A stretch of DNA of 64,000 bases, taken from Salivita marina (lineage in GTDB: Bacteria > Pseudomonadota > Gammaproteobacteria > Pseudomonadales > Azotimanducaceae). Numbering within the stretch: the first letter of the stretch is position 1; the number at the start of each line of letters is the position of its first letter. The notes beneath the pieces were generated by a model that searched no databases, was not told the DNA's origin, and worked only from the letters and a program-made list of their open reading frames with translations. Shown here in pieces: positions 59,592-64,000 of this stretch. The stretch is taken from contig JAYQNS010000002.1 of assembly GCA_038144425.1 (NCBI GenBank), forward strand, positions 558,001-622,000, written 5' to 3'. A program made the position numbers and the translations under genes.

Positions 59592-60884
59592 GTGAGCCAG
59601 ATTCAAAAAATGCCCGGGGCCGTAGGCGCCGACGAGGTGGGGGAATTGCCGTCGGCCTACGCGCTCCCGCTTGAGGACATCATGCCCGTGAGCCCGCGGC
59701 TGTGGAGCGAGAATCGCTGGGAGGAGACCTTCGAGCGGCTTAGAGCAGAAAGCCCGGTTCACTTTAACGAGACGGAGACTGCGGGGAGATTTTGGTCCCT
59801 TACCCGGTATCAGGACATCAAAGAGGTGGATGCGGATTGGAAAACCTTTAGCTCCGCGAACGGCATCACTCTCGGCTTTCCCGTTGGTGCTGAGCTGCCG
59901 GAGGGGATGCTTAACCTCTCAACCTTTATTGCGATGGATCCCCCGGTCCATGATGTTCAGAGAAAGACCGTCAATCGTTCCGTAGCCCCGGCGAACCTTG
60001 CCCTTCTTGAACCGCTCATTAGAGAGCGGACCCAAAACGTTCTTGATAGCCTTCCGGAAGGGGAGACCTTCGATTGGGTTGAGTCAGTTTCTATTGAGCT
60101 GACAACCATGATGCTAGCAACCCTCTTTGATTTCCCCTTTGAAGATCGGCGCAAGCTGACACGATGGTCGGATATCACCTTTGCGGTGCCTCAGCCAGGG
60201 GGGATCATTGAAACGGTGGAACAGAGGCGCGACGAGTTGATCGAGTGCCTCCAATATTTCACGAAACTGAAGGAAGAGCGGTTGCTAAAGCCGGGGAACG
60301 ACCTGGTGTCGATGCTTGCTCACGGTCCGGACACGGCGGACATGGAGCCCATGCAATTCCTTGGCAATTTGTTACTTCTCATCGTTGGTGGCAACGACAC
60401 GACGCGAAACACCATGACGGGAAGTGTTTACGGTCTGAATAAGTTTCCCGAGCAGTTCGCGAAGCTAAAGGCCGATGCCACCTTGATTCCTAACATGGTC
60501 GCTGAGGTTATTCGTTGGCAGACCCCGCTTGCCTACATGCGACGCACGGCCACGCGCGATTGCCTCCTTCGGGGCCAAAAGATCCGCAAAAATGATCAGG
60601 TTCTTATGTGGTTTGCTTCTGGCAATCGAGACTCGGACGTTTTTGATCACCCTGAGCGGCTGGATATCGAACGCCCCAATGCGCGGCAGCATTTGTCCTT
60701 CGGCTTTGGAATTCACCGATGCATGGGCAATCGGCTAGCGGAGCTTCAGCTTCGCGTCCTCTGGGAGGAAATCCTTCAACGTTTTGAGGACGTTAAGGTG
60801 CTGTCCGAACCGACGCGAACCTTTTCTTCCTTTGTGAACGGTTATTCCGCCATGCCCGTTCAAGTGAAGCGTCGTCGGGGGTAG
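59592..60884 (+). CDS. Cytochrome P450, CYP153-like
   Basis: 430 residues. CYP153-type strings: FIAMDPPVHDVQRKTVNRSV, MMLATLFDFPFEDRRKLTRW, I-helix LLLIVGGNDTTRN, LIPNMVAEVIRWQTPLAYMR, GNRDSDVFDHPERLDIERP and heme-Cys loop FGFGIHRCMGNRLAELQLR (Cys about 380). CYP153 enzymes hydroxylate terminal positions of alkanes and fatty acids using ferredoxin and ferredoxin reductase, which are not in the window. GTG 59592 with GGGGGAAA upstream is preferred to TTG 59568. Confidence 0.92.
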   Translation: MSQIQKMPGAVGADEVGELPSAYALPLEDIMPVSPRLWSENRWEETFERLRAESPVHFNETETAGRFWSLTRYQDIKEVDADWKTFSSANGITLGFPVGAELPEGMLNLSTFIAMDPPVHDVQRKTVNRSVAPANLALLEPLIRERTQNVLDSLPEGETFDWVESVSIELTTMMLATLFDFPFEDRRKLTRWSDITFAVPQPGGIIETVEQRRDELIECLQYFTKLKEERLLKPGNDLVSMLAHGPDTADMEPMQFLGNLLLLIVGGNDTTRNTMTGSVYGLNKFPEQFAKLKADATLIPNMVAEVIRWQTPLAYMRRTATRDCLLRGQKIRKNDQVLMWFASGNRDSDVFDHPERLDIERPNARQHLSFGFGIHRCMGNRLAELQLRVLWEEILQRFEDVKVLSEPTRTFSSFVNGYSAMPVQVKRRRG

Positions 60885-60910
60885 GTCCCGCGGCCCCTAG
60901 TCCCAAGCAA

Positions 60911-60948
60911 GGCCCCTTCCCGGTTTCGAAGCGAGCCCGGGCGGGGCC
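60911..60948. terminator. Hairpin between the convergent P450 genes
   Basis: Nested stem GGCCCC-TT-CCCGG (60911-60923) pairs with CCGGG-C-GGGGCC (60937-60948). It lies between the two stop codons. No T-run follows on either side, so termination would be atypical. Confidence 0.35.
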
Positions 60949-60955
60949 CTGTTCC

Positions 60956-62191
60956 CTAGTGCCGCGTGAGCACAACGGGAAGATCGGCGATACCGTGGAT
61001 GAAGTTGTTCGGATTGAACACGGCGTCCCCCACCACCTCGATCCCCTTGAAGCGGGCGAGAAGCTCTTCCCAAAGAATCTTCAATTGAAGCTCCGCTAGC
61101 CGGTTGCCCATGCACCGATGCACCCCGAAACCAAAGCTGACATGGGCCCGGGCATTTTCCCGGTCAATGCGGAGGCGGTCGGCATCGTCGAAGACCGTCT
61201 CGTCCCGATTCCCCGATAGATACCACATCACTACCTTGTCGCCTTTCTTGAAAGCCTTTCCCTGGAAGTCGACGTCCTCCTGCACCGTTCGGCGCATGTG
61301 AATCACGGGCGATTGCCACCGAATCATCTCCGCGACCATGTTCGGGATGAGCCCCGGGTCGTTTCTAAGCTTCGCTATCTCCTCGGGCTGCTGGTTTAAA
61401 GCGAGCACGCCGCCGCTAATGGAGTTTCGCGTGGTGTCGTTGCCGCCCACGATCAGCAGCATGATGTTGCCCAGGAACTCCGTGGGGCGGGTATGCATGT
61501 CCCGGGTGGATTCCCCGTGCACGAGCATGGAGATGAGATCGGCCTGGGGCGGTGCTTGGGCGCGATCGTTCCACAGGCCCATAAAGGTCTCCGCGCAGTC
61601 CTTAAAGGCGGTAGCCCGCACCTCCCGCGTGACCCCCGCTTCCCCCATGAGCTCCGGGGACGCGGTGGTGATATCGGACCAGTGAATCAGCTTATGGCGG
61701 TCTTCGTAGGGAAATTCGAAGAGCGTAGCGAGCATGCGGGCCGTTAATTCTACGGAGACCGCCGGAACCCAGTTGAAGGGCGTCCCCACGGGGAGGTTTT
61801 CGAGAATATCCACCACCCGCTCCCGGATCAGGGGCTCCATGCGGGCAAGGTTATTGGGCGCGACGGAGGGAGCAACCGTTTTCCGTTGCGCCGCGTGTTT
61901 CGGTTCATCCATGGCAATGAAGTTGTCGAGGCGAACGGCCTCGTCGAGTTCTGGCTCGGCGATGGTGATGCCGCCGACCTCGGAGGAAAAGAGGCTGTGA
62001 TTCATGTCCACAGCTTTAATATCGGCGTGCCGCGTAATGGACCAGAAGGGGCCGTTGGGACTGTCGGCGCAATAGTGGACCGGATCCTCGGCCCGAAGCC
62101 GGGAAAAGTGCTCTCGCCAGCTGCCATCAGCGAAGGTTCCGGGGCGGCTGGGGTCCAGGATTGCGAGGTCGTCCTTATGATTTGCGGTCAT
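60956..62191 (-). CDS. Cytochrome P450, CYP153-like
   Basis: 411 residues, strongly similar to the convergent gene at 59592: AMDEPKHAAQRKTVAPSVAP, MLATLFEFPYEDRHKLIHWS, MLLIVGGNDTTRNSISGGVL, LIPNMVAEMIRWQSPVIHMR and heme loop FGFGVHRCMGNRLAELQLKI. It reads like a closer CYP153A alkane hydroxylase (SGNRDETVFDDADRLRIDR). ATG 62191, following AGGAGC. Two paralogues with different N-termini suggest separate chain lengths or regulation. Confidence 0.93.
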   Translation of the reverse strand: MTANHKDDLAILDPSRPGTFADGSWREHFSRLRAEDPVHYCADSPNGPFWSITRHADIKAVDMNHSLFSSEVGGITIAEPELDEAVRLDNFIAMDEPKHAAQRKTVAPSVAPNNLARMEPLIRERVVDILENLPVGTPFNWVPAVSVELTARMLATLFEFPYEDRHKLIHWSDITTASPELMGEAGVTREVRATAFKDCAETFMGLWNDRAQAPPQADLISMLVHGESTRDMHTRPTEFLGNIMLLIVGGNDTTRNSISGGVLALNQQPEEIAKLRNDPGLIPNMVAEMIRWQSPVIHMRRTVQEDVDFQGKAFKKGDKVVMWYLSGNRDETVFDDADRLRIDRENARAHVSFGFGVHRCMGNRLAELQLKILWEELLARFKGIEVVGDAVFNPNNFIHGIADLPVVLTRH

Positions 62192-62213
62192 GGCTAAGCT
62201 CCTCTGCCCTTGC

Positions 62214-64000
62214 CTAGGGCGCCAGGTGTTTTTGAGCGCTGTCCCTTCGAAGGCGCTGGATTCGTTGGCCGCTCTGCCGTTCCCCCTCCGCGGCGCCGGA
62301 GGCTTGTGCGTCGATAAACTGGAACACCATGGGGAAGCTTATCCCCGTTAAATCGTCGTTCACCGTGATTTCCTCGAGTTGATCAAGGGTCGGGAAACCG
62401 CCAAAGGCTTCCCCCGGATCTCCTAGGAAGAAATCTCCGTCCATGTCGGTCCCAGCGACGATTTCATAGGATCCAGGGGTAAGGTTCGAGATGGTAAAGG
62501 GGTAGCGTCCGTTGATCGGGGCAAACACCGTCGCTTGAGCAACGGTACCGCCGCTGATGGGATCGAGAGCGAGAACGAAGACGACCCCAGCAGTGGCCTC
62601 CAGGGCGCGCTCCGGATCGGGATTTTCGTAGCGTACGGAGATGGCAAGGGTCGTACTGCCCAGGGAGGCTTCTAGACGGCTGGCAAAGCTCCCAAAGGAC
62701 AGGCCGCTTCGATCAAGGGTTAGGAGAAAGCGCAAGGGTGTGCCCGGTTCCGTGGGAATGCGGGTAATGGTGAGGGCAGGATCTTCGCTCGTGAGGGAGA
62801 GCGTGCCGCTGTCTCCGTCTCCCGTCGCCGTGATCGTGAGCTCAAATTCGGAAGCCACACGGCCGAAGCTGACGCTGGCCGGACTCGCCCGAAGCACCAG
62901 CGGCGCGGGGGGCTCAACCCCGCTGGCAACGGCCTGGGCGTAGCGCACGGCCTTAAGGGCGTTGATGCGCCCTAGGCCGAACAGATTATCCCGGCCGGCG
63001 TTCCCAAGATCGTCTGTCAGAAGGCCAGCTTCGAGGGCCTGGGCAAAGGTGCTGGGAGTTAGGGCAGGGTGGAGGGCTTTCATCAAGGCAACGACGCCCG
63101 CGACGTGGGGCGCGGCCATGGAAGTACCCGCCTTGAACTCATAGCTTGGGTTGATAATCCCGTCCTCTTCTCCGTCGGTAGACAGGACCAGGTCTGGTTG
63201 CGCGTCACCGTTCAGATCTGGGGTGTTATCCCCACCGGGGGCTGCGATGTCGATGGTGCTCCCAAAGTTCGAATAGCTCGCAAGGCGATCGTCGATGGTG
63301 GTCGCCGAGACGCTGATCACACCCTCGTAGGCGGCGGGGAAATTCGGGACGCTGCTGCTCTCGTTGCCCGCCGCGGCAATGATTATGCTCCCCGCGGCCT
63401 GGGCTTCGAGGAAAGCCTGTTCTTCGCTCAGGGAGCCTCCGGCTCCGCCTAGGGAAAGGTTAATGATGTCTGCGGCCTGGTCAGGCACCGTGTTTGAGAC
63501 GTTGTCTAATCCTGCAGCGAAGCGTACCGCCTGGACGATATCGAAGGTGGTTCCCCCTTCGCAGCCGAGCACGCGAAGGGGCATGAGCTTTCCGGCCCAG
63601 CTGACGCCGGCGACTCCTACGCCGTTATCGGTCGCGGCTCCAATGGTTCCCGCCACGTGAGTGCCGTGAAAGCTCGAGGGAAAGAGTCCGCCGCAGGCGT
63701 CCCCGGGATCGCTCGGATCGGGGTCAATGCCGTCTCCGTCCAAGGCGTTATCAGCGTCGGCGATGAAATCAAAGCCCGGAACGAGCCGGCTCCGGAGGTC
63801 GGGGTGGTCGATGATGCCCGTATCGATGACCGCCACCACGACATCATCACTTCCGGTGGTGAGATCCCAGGCCGCCGGTAGCTTTATGGCGTCGTAATGC
63901 CATTGCACGCCGTAGGCGGGATCATTAGGTACGGCGAAGGCCCGGCGCAGGAAATTGGGTTCCGCGTAGGCGACGGCGCCAGTTCGCTGGAGCGTCTTTG
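62214..64000 (-). CDS. Subtilisin-like (S8) secreted serine protease, 5' end outside window
   Basis: Partial: about 595 residues up to the right edge. The first visible part is the end of a propeptide-like region (AVAYAEPNFLRRAF, PNDPAYGVQWHYDAI) so the GTG at 63908 is internal. Catalytic Asp in VAVIDTGIIDHPDL, His in FHGTHVAGTIGAATDNG, Ser in AGTSMAAPHVAGVVALM. After the protease domain are two beta-sandwich-like segments (LRASPASVSFGRVASEFELT, GRYPFTISNLTPGSYEIVAG) ending in a Cys-free acidic/polar tail with DGDFFLGDPGEAFGGFP. Likely exported and used to digest proteins outside the cell. Confidence 0.93.
   Translation of the reverse strand, partial: KTLQRTGAVAYAEPNFLRRAFAVPNDPAYGVQWHYDAIKLPAAWDLTTGSDDVVVAVIDTGIIDHPDLRSRLVPGFDFIADADNALDGDGIDPDPSDPGDACGGLFPSSFHGTHVAGTIGAATDNGVGVAGVSWAGKLMPLRVLGCEGGTTFDIVQAVRFAAGLDNVSNTVPDQAADIINLSLGGAGGSLSEEQAFLEAQAAGSIIIAAAGNESSSVPNFPAAYEGVISVSATTIDDRLASYSNFGSTIDIAAPGGDNTPDLNGDAQPDLVLSTDGEEDGIINPSYEFKAGTSMAAPHVAGVVALMKALHPALTPSTFAQALEAGLLTDDLGNAGRDNLFGLGRINALKAVRYAQAVASGVEPPAPLVLRASPASVSFGRVASEFELTITATGDGDSGTLSLTSEDPALTITRIPTEPGTPLRFLLTLDRSGLSFGSFASRLEASLGSTTLAISVRYENPDPERALEATAGVVFVLALDPISGGTVAQATVFAPINGRYPFTISNLTPGSYEIVAGTDMDGDFFLGDPGEAFGGFPTLDQLEEITVNDDLTGISFPMVFQFIDAQASGAAEGERQSGQRIQRLRRDSAQKHLAP

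Overview
The window is GC-rich, densely coded chromosomal DNA from what looks like a marine, aerobic gammaproteobacterium. The housekeeping order ffh-rpsP-rimM-trmD-rplS and xerD-dsbC-hom-prfB-lysS is gammaproteobacterial. The accessory genes suggest an organism living on lipids, hydrocarbons and amino acids: many acyl-CoA enzymes and short-chain dehydrogenases (SDRs), two CYP153-like P450s, a Baeyer-Villiger-type monooxygenase and a secreted subtilase. A BciB-like 8-vinyl reductase homologue and a Tat-exported HiPIP would fit the Halieaceae (OM60/NOR5 clade), some of which are aerobic anoxygenic phototrophs. That placement is inference; there is no rRNA gene here.

Layout. 1-3705: gamma-carbonic anhydrase (partial), DUF1289 protein, purT, then leuA behind a possible leucine-rich leader peptide. 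3702-5780 (minus): corB and ypjD. 5906-9411: ffh and the rpsP-rimM-trmD-rplS operon, closed by a strong terminator. 9732-17467: xerD, dsbC, hom (internal amber codon), prfB (+1 programmed frameshift), lysS, an SDR, ung and yciH (frameshifted). 17529-19113 (minus): membrane hydrolase and LysE exporter. 19214-23363: a TetR-controlled accessory module with carotenoid-cleavage-type oxygenase, TauD-type dioxygenase and SDR. 23360-27698: sulfate activation (cysNC and an N-terminally extended cysD) divergent from a TSUP transporter. 27787-35242: valine/isobutyryl-CoA degradation operon (mmsA to mmsB, with an embedded GFA gene) running into DUF427 and an interrupted rhomboid gene. 35295-38619: nudC, bciB-like gene, nhaR-like regulator. 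38625-43618: SDRs, a VOC protein and a D-aminoacylase-like amidohydrolase. 43685-47576: HiPIP, two crotonases, MAPEG proteins, an interrupted GST and tRNA-Leu. 47575-48050: a three-copy structured repeat and an AT-rich patch. 48051-53735: an rRNA/tRNA m5C methyltransferase, an oxidoreductase, tryptophan 2,3-dioxygenase, an Lrp regulator and a class V PLP enzyme. 53775-57613: acyl-CoA dehydrogenase, DsbA-like protein, CoA transferase, tRNA-Val and sufE. 57682-64000: monooxygenase, two convergent CYP153-like P450 genes and a subtilisin-like protease running off the right edge.

Two themes stand out. First, four recognisable genes are broken by a single change (hom TAG, yciH -1 frameshift, rhomboid TAG, GST TAA). 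Many intact genes also end in TAG, so codon reassignment is unlikely; assembly error or real decay must be told apart. Second, several parts have no obvious textbook counterpart: the oxygenase/dioxygenase/SDR/TetR module, the CysD with about 188 extra N-terminal residues, the orphan bciB-like gene with hairpins in its leader, and the covarying repeat array.
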